A stretch of DNA of 64,000 bases from contig NZ_KB892089.1 in the NCBI RefSeq assembly GCF_000373645.1, forward strand, positions 1 to 64,000, written 5' to 3'. Positions 51,167-59,951 of the stretch are shown piece by piece. The notes below the pieces were generated by a model that was not told the DNA's origin, made no database searches, and worked only from the letters and a program-made list of their open reading frames with translations. The stretch is from Streptomyces sp. ATexAB-D23. GTDB taxonomy: Bacteria > Actinomycetota > Actinomycetes > Streptomycetales > Streptomycetaceae. Each line of letters begins with the position of its first letter. Positions within the stretch are counted from its first letter, which is position 1. Made by a program: the position numbers and the translations under genes.

Positions 51167-51903
51167 AGCGGCCAGGCCACCGCGTCGTGATCGACCTCAC
51201 TCTGCTCGGCGGAGCCCACGAACCGCGCGCAGGCGTCCGTCAGCGTCTCCAGGAGCGTCAGCGGGTCGGGCAGCGGGTGCTCGGGGCCCCGCAGCCAGGC
51301 GACGTCCAGCTCGCCGGGGAGCTGGGCCGGCGGCAGCAGGACGTAGCTGCCCCGGCAGTGCCAGCGCAGGCCCGGGTGCTCGTCCATCGTCTCGGGGTGG
51401 CAGTCCAGCTCGCACGGCCACCACTCGTCCTCGTCCTCCGGCGTGCCGCGCGTCGCCGTGAAGAACAGCATCCGGTCGTCGCCGGAGCGGGCGACCGGGC
51501 CGACCTCGATCCCGGCTTCGAGCAGCCGCTCCAGCGCCTGGGCGCCGGCGGACAGCGGGACGTCGAGCACGTCGTGGATCATGCCGGTCGCGGTGATGAA
51601 GTTCGCCTGCGGCTGGCTGCGGGCCCAGCGCTCGATCTGGGCGCGGTCGGTGGTGGACTGCGTCTGCCAGGCGAAGGAGACGGGGTGACGGGCGGGGGTG
51701 GGACAGCCGATGCGTTCGCACGAACATCGGTAGCCGACCGGGTGGGCGGCGGGCGCGATCGGCATTCCGGCTTCGGCGACAGCCAGGAGCAGCGCCTCCC
51801 GTGCGGTGTCGTCGACCTCGCGCTGCTGCGGTTTGGGTCGTCGCCGCAGCCACTGGGAAAACTTGCTCTCTGAGCCGCGATTACGGCCGAAATCGGCGCC
51901 CAT
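51157..51903 (-). CDS. Bifunctional primase/polymerase N-terminal-like protein
   Basis: A 248-residue protein from ATG at 51903 (MGADFGRNRGSESKFSQWLR). It resembles the prim-pol (archaeo-eukaryotic primase-like) domain proteins of actinobacteria: ALLLAVAEAGMPIAPAAHPV, the Cys/His cluster YRCSCERIGCPTPARHP, SFAWQTQSTTDRAQIERWAR and a C-terminal HPGLRWHCRGSYVLLPPAQL. The catalytic acidic pair is not obvious to me, so it may be a non-catalytic relative. No helicase gene adjoins. Its role in replication or repair is inference from the family. Confidence 0.65.
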   Translation of the reverse strand: MGADFGRNRGSESKFSQWLRRRPKPQQREVDDTAREALLLAVAEAGMPIAPAAHPVGYRCSCERIGCPTPARHPVSFAWQTQSTTDRAQIERWARSQPQANFITATGMIHDVLDVPLSAGAQALERLLEAGIEVGPVARSGDDRMLFFTATRGTPEDEDEWWPCELDCHPETMDEHPGLRWHCRGSYVLLPPAQLPGELDVAWLRGPEHPLPDPLTLLETLTDACARFVGSAEQSEVDHDAVAWPLRR

Positions 51904-52220
51904 CTATCCCCTTGCCTTTGCGTTGCCCCTGCCCATGGTCCCACCATCCTGCGCCTCGGGTGGCCAGAGTCCGGAAGCGGGGTGGGACGGCCGGTGCCGC
52001 AGGGTGGGCGCTATCACACGCTTTGTCACGAAAGAGCGCGTGTATCCCCGGCCCGGAACCGGGCGGGGGCGCGCGTGGCGGGGCGTGTCCGCCCGAACCA
52101 CCCGATCGGACCACTGCGCCCGGGGGCCCGCAGGCCGCACCATGGGCTCACGCACACACCCGTGCGACGCACCGGCCGCAGCGGCCACAGCCGCAGCGAC
52201 GATTTCGTGAGGAGCCTTCC
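51904..52220. other. 317-bp divergent intergenic region
   Basis: No gene is supported. It must hold the promoters of the prim-pol and ddaH genes. GTCCCACC (51938-51945) and GGTGGGAC (51981-51988) form an 8-bp inverted repeat. The ddaH ribosome site GAGGAG lies at its right end. Confidence 0.4.
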
Positions 52221-53036
52221 TTGCCTCGTGAAGCCACACCCCGGCACTACCTGATGTGCGCCCCTTCCCACTTCAGGGTGACGTATTCCATCAATCCCTG
52301 GATGGATCCCACCAAGCCCGTCGACCTGCCGCTGGCGCAGACCCAGTGGGAGGACCTGCGCGACCGCTACCGTGCGCTCGGTCACACCGTGGATCTGCTG
52401 GAGCCCCGGCCCGACCTGCCCGACATGGTCTTCGCGGCGAACGGGGCCACGGTGATCGACGGCCGGGTGCTCGGCGCCCGCTTCGCCTACCGGGAACGGT
52501 TCGAGGAGGCCGCCGCCCACCGGGACTGGTTCCGTGACCGCGGCTTCGCCGAGATCCACGAGCCGGACCACGTCAACGAGGGCGAGGGCGATTTCGCGGT
52601 GACCGCCTCGTACGTCCTGGCCGGGCGCGGTTTCCGGTCGAGTCCGCTCTCGCACGCGGAGGCGCAGGAGTTCTTCGGCCGTCCGGTGATCGGTCTCGAT
52701 CTGGTCGATCCGCGCTACTACCACCTCGATACGGCCCTGAGCGTGCTGGACGACGCGGCCGACGAGGTCATGTACTACCCTCCGGCCTTCTCACCGGGCA
52801 GCAGGGCGGTGCTGGCCCGGCTCTTCCCGGACGCGCTGATCGCCGAGGAGCCGGACGCCGCGGCGCTCGGTCTGAACGCGGTGAGCGACGGGCGCCATGT
52901 GCTGCTGCCGCAGGCCGCGACGGGCCTGTTCGACCCGTTGCGGGCGCGCGGTTTCGAGCCGGTGCCGATGGACCTGAGCGAGCTGCTGAAGGGCGGCGGC
53001 AGCGTGAAGTGCTGCACGCAGGAGCTGCGCGGCTAG
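52221..53036 (+). CDS. ddaH: Dimethylarginine dimethylaminohydrolase (dimethylargininase)
   Basis: A 271-residue enzyme from a TTG start with GAGGAG eight bases upstream. It is the guanidino-group hydrolase beta/alpha propeller: YLMCAPSHFRVTYSINPWMD, MVFAANGATVIDGRVLGARF, GEGDFAVTASYVLAGRGFRS, the His region PRYYHLDTALSVLDD and the terminal nucleophile in SVKCCTQELRG (Cys264 or Cys265). It releases dimethylamine or ornithine-type products from methylated arginines or citrulline-forming substrates. Its TAG stop is the first three bases of the MITE-like element, so the last codons may once have differed. Confidence 0.85.
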   Translation: MPREATPRHYLMCAPSHFRVTYSINPWMDPTKPVDLPLAQTQWEDLRDRYRALGHTVDLLEPRPDLPDMVFAANGATVIDGRVLGARFAYRERFEEAAAHRDWFRDRGFAEIHEPDHVNEGEGDFAVTASYVLAGRGFRSSPLSHAEAQEFFGRPVIGLDLVDPRYYHLDTALSVLDDAADEVMYYPPAFSPGSRAVLARLFPDALIAEEPDAAALGLNAVSDGRHVLLPQAATGLFDPLRARGFEPVPMDLSELLKGGGSVKCCTQELRG

Positions 53037-53200
53037 GGCCTGTCCGGCGGATCTTCGTGGATCAGCCCGCGGCGTCTGGTGCGTGCTTTCGGCGTGCGCC
53101 CGGATCTGCCTCGTACTGGACGTACTTGGGTGATTCGGGCGTGCGGCGAGAGTGCGTGCCAGGCGTCGCGGGCCCGCGAAGATCCGCCGGACAGGCCCTA
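53034..53200. mobile_element. 167-bp palindromic MITE-like element
   Basis: The outer ends are perfect inverted repeats of 24 bases, beginning TAGGGCCTGTCCGGCGGATC, at 53034-53057 and 53177-53200. Interior sequence is also imperfectly palindromic toward a centre near 53117, so the whole could fold into one long hairpin. It carries no gene. It lies exactly between the convergent ddaH and Rsm22-like genes: each stop codon is the TAG at one end of the element. Similar GGCCTGTCCGGCGGATC sequences recur in Streptomyces as I remember; the transposase that mobilises them is unknown. Confidence 0.75.
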
Positions 53201-54193
53201 ACCGGCCTGCGGGGGCGGCCAGGCGTCGCCCCAGTCGATGTCCCGGGCGGCGCGGTACAGCTCGCCGTGCCGCTTGGTGACCGTGGCCCGCTCCAGGCCC
53301 TCGTCGCGGGTGCAGAGCTCCAGGAGCACCTGGCCCTTGCGGATCTGCGGGCGGCGGGTGACCCGGGCGGTCACGGGCCGGGTCGCGAAGCGGGTGGCGA
53401 CGACGTAGCTGAACTTCTCGTCCTCGTACGGCAGCGTGCCGCCCTTGACCTTGCGGTGCAGGGAGGAGCGGCTGACCCGGGCCGAGAAGTGGCACCAGTC
53501 GGTGCCCGGCTCGATGGGGCAGGCGCCGCTGTGCGGGCAGGGCGCGGCGACGGTGAGCCCGGCGGCGGTCAGCCGGTCGCGGGCGTCGATGATCCGGGCG
53601 TATCCGTCGGGGGTGCCGGCCTCGACGACCACGACGGCCCGCGCGGCGGCCGCGGCGGCGTCGATGAGCGCGGTGCGGGCCCGGCCGGTCAGCTCGTTGA
53701 GCACGTAGGAGACCGTGACCAGGTCGGTGGGGGCGAGGTCCAGGTCCTCGCCGATGCGGGCGCGCCGCCACTCGGCGGTGCGCAGGGCCGGCAGGCCGGA
53801 GACGGCGGCCAGTTCGCGGCCGAGGGCGAGGGCGGGTTCGGCCCAGTCCAGGACCGTGGTGCGGTGGCCCTCCCACGCCCCGGCGACGGCCCAGCTCGCG
53901 GCCCCGGTGCCGCCGCCGACGTCGGTGTGCGTGGCGGGCGCCCAGTCGGGGGCGGCCGCGCGCAGGGCGTCGAGGGCGGCCCGTACGGCTTCGAAGGTGG
54001 CGGGCATCCGGTACGCGGCGTACGCGGCCACGTCCGAGCGGTCGCGGAGCACCGGGGCGTCGGTGGGAATCGTGCCCCGGTAGTGGGCGATGAGCCGGTC
54101 GACGGCCTGGCCCGCCTGCTTGGGCGGCAGCCCGTCCAGGAGTCCGGACAGGGCGGCGCGCAGGGCTTCCGCGGTGGGGAGGGTGGCGTTCAC
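53198..54193 (-). CDS. Rsm22-like ribosomal small-subunit methyltransferase family protein
   Basis: A 331-residue protein, ATG at 54193. It has a helical N-terminus (LPPKQAGQAVDRLIAHYRGT), a Rossmann SAM domain (THTDVGGGTGAASWAV, LVTVSYVLNELTGRARTALI) and a Cys cluster CPHSGACPIEPGTDWCHFSA with SLHRKVKGG, which matches the Rsm22 family; mitochondrial relatives bind an iron-sulfur cluster with such cysteines. The likely role is in small-subunit assembly. The stop codon TAG is supplied by the end of the MITE-like element. It is 28 bp from the Bcr/CflA gene on the same strand. Confidence 0.82.
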   Translation of the reverse strand: MNATLPTAEALRAALSGLLDGLPPKQAGQAVDRLIAHYRGTIPTDAPVLRDRSDVAAYAAYRMPATFEAVRAALDALRAAAPDWAPATHTDVGGGTGAASWAVAGAWEGHRTTVLDWAEPALALGRELAAVSGLPALRTAEWRRARIGEDLDLAPTDLVTVSYVLNELTGRARTALIDAAAAAARAVVVVEAGTPDGYARIIDARDRLTAAGLTVAAPCPHSGACPIEPGTDWCHFSARVSRSSLHRKVKGGTLPYEDEKFSYVVATRFATRPVTARVTRRPQIRKGQVLLELCTRDEGLERATVTKRHGELYRAARDIDWGDAWPPPQAG

Positions 54194-54221
54194 CGAGGAA
54201 TTGTAGGCGGGGCGGGGGCTC

Positions 54222-55535
54222 TCAGATCGCGGAGGTGCGCTGCCAGGGACGGCACAGGCCGAGGAAGCAGGCGAGGGCGCCGACCGCGCAGACCAGCTGG
54301 ACGACGGCCATGGGTACCGCGGTCGCCTCGCCCGCGATCCCGACGAGCGGGGAGGCCACGGCCCCGATCAGGAACTGCGAGGTGCCGAGCAGCGCGGAGG
54401 CCGATCCGGCGGCGTGCTTGGTCCGCATCAGTGCCTGGGCGTTGGTGTTGGGCATCGCCAGGCCCATGGCCGACATCAGGATGAACAGTCCGGCGGCCAC
54501 CGGCACGAGACCGACGTCGCCGAAGGCCCCGGACGTCATCAGGAGCAGGGCGACCGCGGCGGCCACGATGGCGACGAGCCCGCAGGTGAGGGCCTTGTCG
54601 AGGCTGACCCGGCCGACGAGCAGCTTGCCGTTGATCTGGCCGACCGCGATCAGTCCGATGGAGTTGATGCCGAACAGCAGGCTGAAGGTCTGCGGGGAGG
54701 CGCCGTAGATCTCCTGAATGACGAAGGGTGAGGCGCTCACGTAGGCGAAGAGGGCGGCGAAGGCGAGGCTGCCCGCGATCATGTAGCCGGTGAAGACGCG
54801 GTCGGCGAGCAGCCCGCGCATCGTGCGCAGCGCGTCGCCGACGCCTCCGGTGTGGCGCTCGGCGGGCGGCAGGGTCTCGTCGAGCCACTTCCAGACGACG
54901 AAGGTGAGCAGGACGCCGACCACGGTGAGGACGGCGAAGATGCCGCGCCAGTCGGTGAGCCGCAGGACCTGTCCGCCGATGACCGGTGCGATGACGGGGG
55001 CGACGCCGGAGATCAGCATCAGGGTCGAGAAGAACCGCGCCATCGCGACGCCGTCGTACATGTCGCGCACCACGGCGCGGGCGATGACGATGCCGGCCGC
55101 GCCCGCGAGGCCCTGGATCAGGCGGAAGGCGATGAGGAGCCCGGCGGACGGGGCGAAGACGCAGATCGCGGTGGCGAGGACGTAGACGGCCATGCCGAGG
55201 AGCAGCGGGCGGCGCCTGCCCCAGCGGTCGCTCATCGGTCCGACGACGACCTGGCCGAGCGCCATGCCGGTGAGGCAGGCGGTGAGGGTGAGCTGGACCG
55301 TGGAGGCGGGTGCGTGCAGCGAGTCGGTGACGGCGGGGAGCGCCGGGAGGTACATGTCCATGGACAGCGGCGGGAGCGCCGTCAGTCCGCCGAGGACCAG
55401 GGTGACGAGGAGGCCGGTGCGCCGGGCGGCCGCGGTGACGGCTCGGGGCTGTGCCGTGCCGGTGCCGGTGGTGCTGTCGGGGGTGGGGTCGGTGGTGCGT
55501 ATGTGCTGGGCCCGGCTGACGCCGCTCTCCGGCAT
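54222..55535 (-). CDS. Bcr/CflA family drug-resistance MFS transporter
   Basis: A ~437-residue 12-helix transporter. I choose ATG 55535 because GGAG lies six bases upstream; an ATG at 55547 is also in frame. Signatures are PLSMDMYLPALPAVTDSLHA, GPMSDRWGRRRPLLLGM, FRLIQGLAGAAGIVIARAVV and GVAPVIAPVIGGQVLRLTDW, typical of Bcr/CflA antiporters for bicyclomycin, chloramphenicol or sulfonamides. It exports drugs by proton exchange. It is divergent from an oxidoreductase gene by 76 bp. Confidence 0.88.
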   Translation of the reverse strand: MPESGVSRAQHIRTTDPTPDSTTGTGTAQPRAVTAAARRTGLLVTLVLGGLTALPPLSMDMYLPALPAVTDSLHAPASTVQLTLTACLTGMALGQVVVGPMSDRWGRRRPLLLGMAVYVLATAICVFAPSAGLLIAFRLIQGLAGAAGIVIARAVVRDMYDGVAMARFFSTLMLISGVAPVIAPVIGGQVLRLTDWRGIFAVLTVVGVLLTFVVWKWLDETLPPAERHTGGVGDALRTMRGLLADRVFTGYMIAGSLAFAALFAYVSASPFVIQEIYGASPQTFSLLFGINSIGLIAVGQINGKLLVGRVSLDKALTCGLVAIVAAAVALLLMTSGAFGDVGLVPVAAGLFILMSAMGLAMPNTNAQALMRTKHAAGSASALLGTSQFLIGAVASPLVGIAGEATAVPMAVVQLVCAVGALACFLGLCRPWQRTSAI

Positions 55536-55611
55536 TCTCATCTCCATAGTTGTTGAATCCGGCTCTATGCTCTCAGCTCAGCGGGAGTGGTCGACACCTT
55601 TTGGAGCGTGC

Positions 55612-56607
55612 ATGAGCAGGACTGTCCGTTGGGGCGTGCTGGCGACAGGCGGGATCGCGGCGACGTTCACCGCTGATCTGAAGGCCATGCCCGACGCGGA
55701 GGTGGTGGCCGTGGCCTCCCGTACGGACGCCTCGGCGCGGGCCTTCGCCGAGCGGTTCGGGATACCGAGGGCGTACGGCGACTGGGCCGGTCTGGTCGCG
55801 GACGACGAGGTCGACGTGGTGTACGTGGCCACGCCGCACTCCGCGCACCGGGAGGCCGCCGCGCTCGCGCTGGAGGCCGGGAAGCACGTGCTGTGCGAGA
55901 AGGCGTTCACGCTGAACGAGCGCGAGGCCCGGGAGCTGGTGAAGCTCGCCCGGGACCGCGGGGTCTTCCTGATGGAAGCGATGTGGACGTACTGCAACCC
56001 GGTCGTGCGGCGGCTGACCGAGCTGGTGCGGGACGGGGCGATCGGCGAGATCCGTACCGTGCAGGCCGACTTCGGCTTCGCGGGCGACCTGGGTCCCGGT
56101 CACCGGCTGCGCGATCCGCGGCTGGGCGGCGGCGCGCTGCTGGACCTGGGCGTGTATCCGGTGTCGTTCGCCCATCTGCTGCTGGGCGAGCCGGACCGGG
56201 TGCAGGCGGACGCGCTGCTGTCGCCGGAGGGCGTGGACCTGAACACCGGGATGCTGCTGGGCTGGGACTCGGGCGCCACGGCGCTGCTGTCCTGCTCGAT
56301 CGTCGGGCACCACCCGACCGCCGCCACGGTGATCGGCACGGGCGGGCGGATCGACATCCCGCACAGCTTCTTCCACCCGCAGGGTTTCGTGCTGCACCGG
56401 GCGGGCGCCGAGCCCGAGGAGATCACCTCGGGTCCGGGCCCGCAGGGCCTCTCGGGGATGCAGTACGAGGCGGCCGAGGTGATGCGCGCGGTCCGGGCGG
56501 GCGAGACGGAGTCCCCGCTGGTGCCGCTGGAGGGTTCGCTCGCGGTGATGCGGACGCTCGACGCGGTACGTGACCGCGTCGGCGTCCGCTACCCGGTGGA
56601 CGCGTAG
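55612..56607 (+). CDS. Gfo/Idh/MocA-family oxidoreductase
   Basis: A 331-residue enzyme from ATG at 55612 with GGAG six bases upstream. The N-terminal Rossmann fold is VRWGVLATGGIAATFTADLK followed by AVASRTDASARAFAERFGI and VDVVYVATPHSAHREAAA; the family CEKAFTLNEREA (the Lys of the usual E-K-P motif is present) and DLGVYPVSFAHLLLGEPD are clear. It is an NAD(P)-dependent dehydrogenase for sugars, inositol-like or dihydrodiol substrates; the substrate is unknown. It is convergent with phoD, ending 3 bp from it. Confidence 0.85.
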   Translation: MSRTVRWGVLATGGIAATFTADLKAMPDAEVVAVASRTDASARAFAERFGIPRAYGDWAGLVADDEVDVVYVATPHSAHREAAALALEAGKHVLCEKAFTLNEREARELVKLARDRGVFLMEAMWTYCNPVVRRLTELVRDGAIGEIRTVQADFGFAGDLGPGHRLRDPRLGGGALLDLGVYPVSFAHLLLGEPDRVQADALLSPEGVDLNTGMLLGWDSGATALLSCSIVGHHPTAATVIGTGGRIDIPHSFFHPQGFVLHRAGAEPEEITSGPGPQGLSGMQYEAAEVMRAVRAGETESPLVPLEGSLAVMRTLDAVRDRVGVRYPVDA

Positions 56608-56610
56608 GCG

Positions 56611-58239
56611 TCAGGCCGGCTTCAGGCCCGGGTCACCGGCCTCGGTGACGTAGGAGCCGGCGGTGGTGACGGGGGCGCCCGGCGTGGTGACGGCGGAGAC
56701 CGTACGGAAGTCGGCGCGCGCCCGGCCCTCCTGGAGGGTGACGACGGCGTAGCCGCGGCGCCCGTTGTAGAACTTCAGGTGCGGGTTGGCCTGCGTGAGG
56801 TTGTTGTAGTTGGACGGCTTCTCGGAGCCGTCCTTGCCGCTGGTGATGGACGTGGTGACGATCTCGGTGCCGACGGTGCGCGACGCCGGGTCGTCGAAGT
56901 CCTGCTTGAGGTCGAAGGCGTAGCTCACGTGCACGTCGCCGGTGAGGACCATGAGGTTGTCCACGCCGGCGCTCCGCGCGCCCTTCAGAATACGGTCGCG
57001 GGAGGCCGGGTAGCCGTCCCAGGAGTCCATGGACAGCTTGAAGGCGTCGGTCGGCAGGTCGCGCCGCTGGGCGAAGGTGACCTGCTGCGGCACGACGTTC
57101 CAGGTGGCGCGCGAGTGGCGCCAGCCGTCGATGAGCCAGCGCTCCTGGGCGGCGCCGGTCAGGGTGCGCTTCGGGTCCTCGGACTCGGGCCCGGGGGTCT
57201 GCCAGCCGTCGCCGTACGCCTGGTCGCTGCGGTACTGGCGGGTGTCGAGGACGTCGAACTGGGCGAGCCGGCCGAAGTTCAGGCGGCGGTAGAGCCGCAT
57301 GTCGGGGCCGGTCGGCCGCTGGGGCGCGCGCAGCGGCTGGTTCTCCCAGTACGCGCGGTACGCGGCGGCCCGGCGGATCAGGAACTCCTCGGGCGGTACG
57401 TCGTTCTCGGGGATGGCGCCGGCGTAGTTGTTCTCGGTCTCGTGGTCGTCCCAGGTGACGACGAAGGGGTGCGCGGCGTGGGCGGCGCGCAGGTCGGGGT
57501 CGGACTTGTAGAGGGCGTACCGCAGCCGGTAGTCCTCCAGCGTCGTCGTCTCCCGGTTGAAGAGCGCGGGCAGGGTGCGGTCGGTGTAGTCGCGGGCGCC
57601 GCCGGTCGCGGTGACGGCGTACTCGTAGAGGTAGTCGCCGAGGTGGAAGACGACGTCGACGTCCTCCTGCGCGAGGTGCTTGTACGCGGTGAAGTAGCCG
57701 TCGTGGTAGGCCTGGCAGGAGACGGCGGCCAGGCTCAGTTCGCGCTTGCGGGCACCGGCCGGGGGTGCGGTGCGGGTCCGGCCGGCGGGGCTGGTCCACC
57801 GTCCGGCGCGGAAGCGGTAGTAGAGGACGCGGTCCGGGACCAGGCCCCCCACCTCGACGTGCACGCTGTGGTGGAACTCCGGGTGCGCGTAGGCGGTGCC
57901 GCGCCGGACGACACGGGTGAAGCGCTCGTCGTGGGCCAGCTCCCAGCGGACCTCGACGCGGGCGTTCGGCAGCCCGCTGTCGGGTTCGAACGGGCGGGGC
58001 GCGAGCCGCGTCCACAGGAGGACGGAGCCGGGCAGCGGGTCGCCCGACGCGACGCCGAGGGTGAACGGGTCCTCGCCGATCTGCCGGGCCTCCATCTCGC
58101 GGGCGCTCGCCGTCCCGGCGGCGGGCAGGCCGACCGAGAAGGCGAGCGCGGCGGCGGCTCCGGTGACGGTGAGGAAACGGCGGCGGTCGGTGTGCCGGGC
58201 GGCGTCGCGCAGCTCCTGCTGTGGCGATGAGTGCGTCAT
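56611..58239 (-). CDS. phoD: Tat-exported alkaline phosphatase D
   Basis: A 542-residue enzyme, ATG at 58239 with GGGGAGG just upstream. A twin-arginine signal (DRRRFLTVTGAAAALAFSVG) ends near GTASA. The PhoD domains follow: an N-terminal beta domain (DPFTLGVASGDPLPGSVLLW) and the metallophosphoesterase core with SCQAYHDGYFTAYKHLAQ, VVFHLGDYLYEY, VVTWDDHETENNYAGAIPEN and LMVLTGDVHVSYAF. It binds Ca2+ and Fe3+ and releases phosphate from monoesters and diesters outside the cell. I see no clear PHO box upstream, so phosphate control could not be confirmed from this sequence. Confidence 0.92.
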   Translation of the reverse strand: MTHSSPQQELRDAARHTDRRRFLTVTGAAAALAFSVGLPAAGTASAREMEARQIGEDPFTLGVASGDPLPGSVLLWTRLAPRPFEPDSGLPNARVEVRWELAHDERFTRVVRRGTAYAHPEFHHSVHVEVGGLVPDRVLYYRFRAGRWTSPAGRTRTAPPAGARKRELSLAAVSCQAYHDGYFTAYKHLAQEDVDVVFHLGDYLYEYAVTATGGARDYTDRTLPALFNRETTTLEDYRLRYALYKSDPDLRAAHAAHPFVVTWDDHETENNYAGAIPENDVPPEEFLIRRAAAYRAYWENQPLRAPQRPTGPDMRLYRRLNFGRLAQFDVLDTRQYRSDQAYGDGWQTPGPESEDPKRTLTGAAQERWLIDGWRHSRATWNVVPQQVTFAQRRDLPTDAFKLSMDSWDGYPASRDRILKGARSAGVDNLMVLTGDVHVSYAFDLKQDFDDPASRTVGTEIVTTSITSGKDGSEKPSNYNNLTQANPHLKFYNGRRGYAVVTLQEGRARADFRTVSAVTTPGAPVTTAGSYVTEAGDPGLKPA

Positions 58240-58350
58240 CTGTCCTCCCCTGACTGGTGATGTGAGGGAAGTCCACCGGGCCGGCGCATCCTGCGGCTGT
58301 CGTGCTCGCGTCGCGCGGGCGTCGCCTGGATGAGGAGTGCGGCAGGATGG

Positions 58351-58364
58351 TGCCCCCGGGGGCA
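58351..58364. promoter_or_regulatory. 14-bp palindrome TGCCCCCGGGGGCA
   Basis: It lies in the 276-bp gap between divergent phoD and SDR genes, the only symmetric site I see there. Position suggests an operator for one of the two, but short C/G palindromes also arise from composition. Confidence 0.3.
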
Positions 58365-58515
58365 AACTCCGCGTACGCGGCCAAAGCCATGATCATCGAG
58401 CGGGCCCGCGAGGGGCCGTGAATCGCCGGACCGGACCCCGGAATCACCCCTGGGGGGACGGGAACCGGCGGCGGCGCGCGAGGGCGCGCGGCCGCTGCGC
58501 GTACGCTGCGGCCGC

Positions 58516-59298
58516 ATGGACAACAGACTGTTGAACGCGCCGACCGCCCCGACGAGGACGGCTCTGGTCACGGGCGCCGGCTCCGGGATCGGCCGTGCGG
58601 TGGCGCTCGCCCTGGCCGGTGCCGGCTGGGCGGTCGCGCTGGCGGGCCGGCGCCCGGACCCGCTCGCCGGGACCGCCGCGCTGGCCGGCGAGCAGGCCCG
58701 GGTGATCACCGTCCCCGCCGACGTGACCCGCCCGGATGACGTGGACGCGCTGTTCTCCTCCGTGCGGGAGTGCTTCGGCCGCCTCGACCTGCTCTTCAAC
58801 AACGCGGGCACCTTCGGGCCGGGTTCGGTGCCGGTGGAGGACCTGGCGTACGAGGACTGGCGCGGCGTCGTCGATGTGAACCTGACGGGCGCGTTCCTGT
58901 GCGCCCAGGCGGCGTACCGGCAGATGAAGGAGCAGGACCCGCAGGGCGGCCGGATCATCAACAACGGCTCCATCTCGGCGCACACGCCCCGCCCGCACTC
59001 GGTGGCGTACACCGCGACCAAGCACGCGATCACCGGTCTGACGAAGTCGCTGTCGCTGGACGGGCGACCGCACCGGATCGCCTGCGGCCAGATCGACATC
59101 GGCAACGCGGCGACCGACATGACCGAACAGATGCGGACCGGCACCCTCCAGGCCAACGGCGAACTGGCGGTGGAGCCGGTGATGGCCGCCGACGACGTGG
59201 CCCGCACGGTCCTCCACATGGCGGACCTGCCGCTGGAGGCCAACGTCCAGTTCGCCACGGTCATGGCGACGGCCATGCCGTATGTGGGGCGTGGTTGA
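58516..59298 (+). CDS. Short-chain dehydrogenase/reductase
   Basis: A 260-residue classical SDR from ATG at 58516. The cofactor loop is ALVTGAGSGIGRAVALAL, the NNAG motif is LLFNNAGTFGPG, the catalytic Ser is in NNGSISAHTPRPHS and the Tyr-x-x-x-Lys is YTATKHAITGLTKS. An Arg in AGRRPD suggests NADP. It reduces or oxidises a carbonyl/alcohol; the substrate is unknown. It is monocistronic and divergent from phoD. Confidence 0.88.
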   Translation: MDNRLLNAPTAPTRTALVTGAGSGIGRAVALALAGAGWAVALAGRRPDPLAGTAALAGEQARVITVPADVTRPDDVDALFSSVRECFGRLDLLFNNAGTFGPGSVPVEDLAYEDWRGVVDVNLTGAFLCAQAAYRQMKEQDPQGGRIINNGSISAHTPRPHSVAYTATKHAITGLTKSLSLDGRPHRIACGQIDIGNAATDMTEQMRTGTLQANGELAVEPVMAADDVARTVLHMADLPLEANVQFATVMATAMPYVGRG

Positions 59299-59385
59299 GG
59301 CGGATTGTGCGATAACCCCGCCGGCGGGTGCGTACGCCCTTTATGCTCACGCTTCTTCACCGGAACACCACACAAGGAACACAGC

Positions 59386-59853
59386 ATGCGCATACGCACC
59401 GCGGCGCCCCTCGCGCTGGTCGCCACGACCGCACTCGCCGGTTCACTGCTCCTAGCGGCCCCGGCCTCGGCCGCGAAGCACCAGGGCGGGGTGCACCTCG
59501 GCAAGATCCAGTACGACAGCCCCGGCAAGGACACCCGGTCCAACGCCTCGCTGAAGGCGGAGTGGGTCGAGATACACAACAACACCAAGTCGAAGTTCCA
59601 GCTCAAGGGCTACAAGCTCAAGGACAACACCGGCTACACGTACACCTTCGGCAGCTACAACATCAGCCCCGGCAAGACCGTCAAGGTACACACCGGCAGG
59701 GGCACGGCCACCCCCGGCCACCTGTACTGGAACCGCGGCTCGTACGTCTGGAACAACACCGACGACAAGGCGCGGCTGATCAAGCCGAGCGGCGCGCTGC
59801 TGGACTCCTGCTCCTGGACGAAGTCCGGCAACGGCGTCAAGAACTGCCACTGA
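59386..59853 (+). CDS. Secreted lamin-tail-domain protein
   Basis: A 155-residue protein from ATG at 59386 with AAGGA seven bases upstream. Signal ~1-29 (TAAPLALVATTALAGSLLLA, ASAA cleavage). The rest is one LTD Ig-like fold: GKIQYDSPGKDTRSNASLKA, EWVEIHNNTKSKFQLKGYKL, YTFGSYNISPGKTVKVHTG, GTATPGHLYWNRGSYVWNN and the final DSCSWTKSGNGVKNCH with a likely disulfide. Stand-alone LTD proteins are common among Streptomyces secreted proteins and may bind wall or DNA; the role is unproven. It is rich in Lys and Asn, unlike neighbours. Confidence 0.85.
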   Translation: MRIRTAAPLALVATTALAGSLLLAAPASAAKHQGGVHLGKIQYDSPGKDTRSNASLKAEWVEIHNNTKSKFQLKGYKLKDNTGYTYTFGSYNISPGKTVKVHTGRGTATPGHLYWNRGSYVWNNTDDKARLIKPSGALLDSCSWTKSGNGVKNCH

Positions 59854-59884
59854 GGGCCGCCCCGGGTCCGCACCGCCGGCGGGC

Positions 59885-59926
59885 GGGCCCGGGAATGCCG
59901 CACCACCACGGGCCCGGGAATGCCGC
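59885..59926. repeat. Direct repeat, two copies of a 17-mer
   Basis: GGGCCCGGGAATGCCGC occurs at 59885-59901 and again at 59910-59926, 25 bp apart, in the short gap before the PhzF gene. Meaning unknown; it may reflect local slippage. Confidence 0.4.
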
Positions 59927-59951
59927 CGCCGGGTCCGTGGTTGTGCGGCGC

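Noticed and set aside
58240..58515. PHO box upstream of phoD
   Set aside because: I looked for GTTCACC direct repeats in the divergent gap and did not find them.
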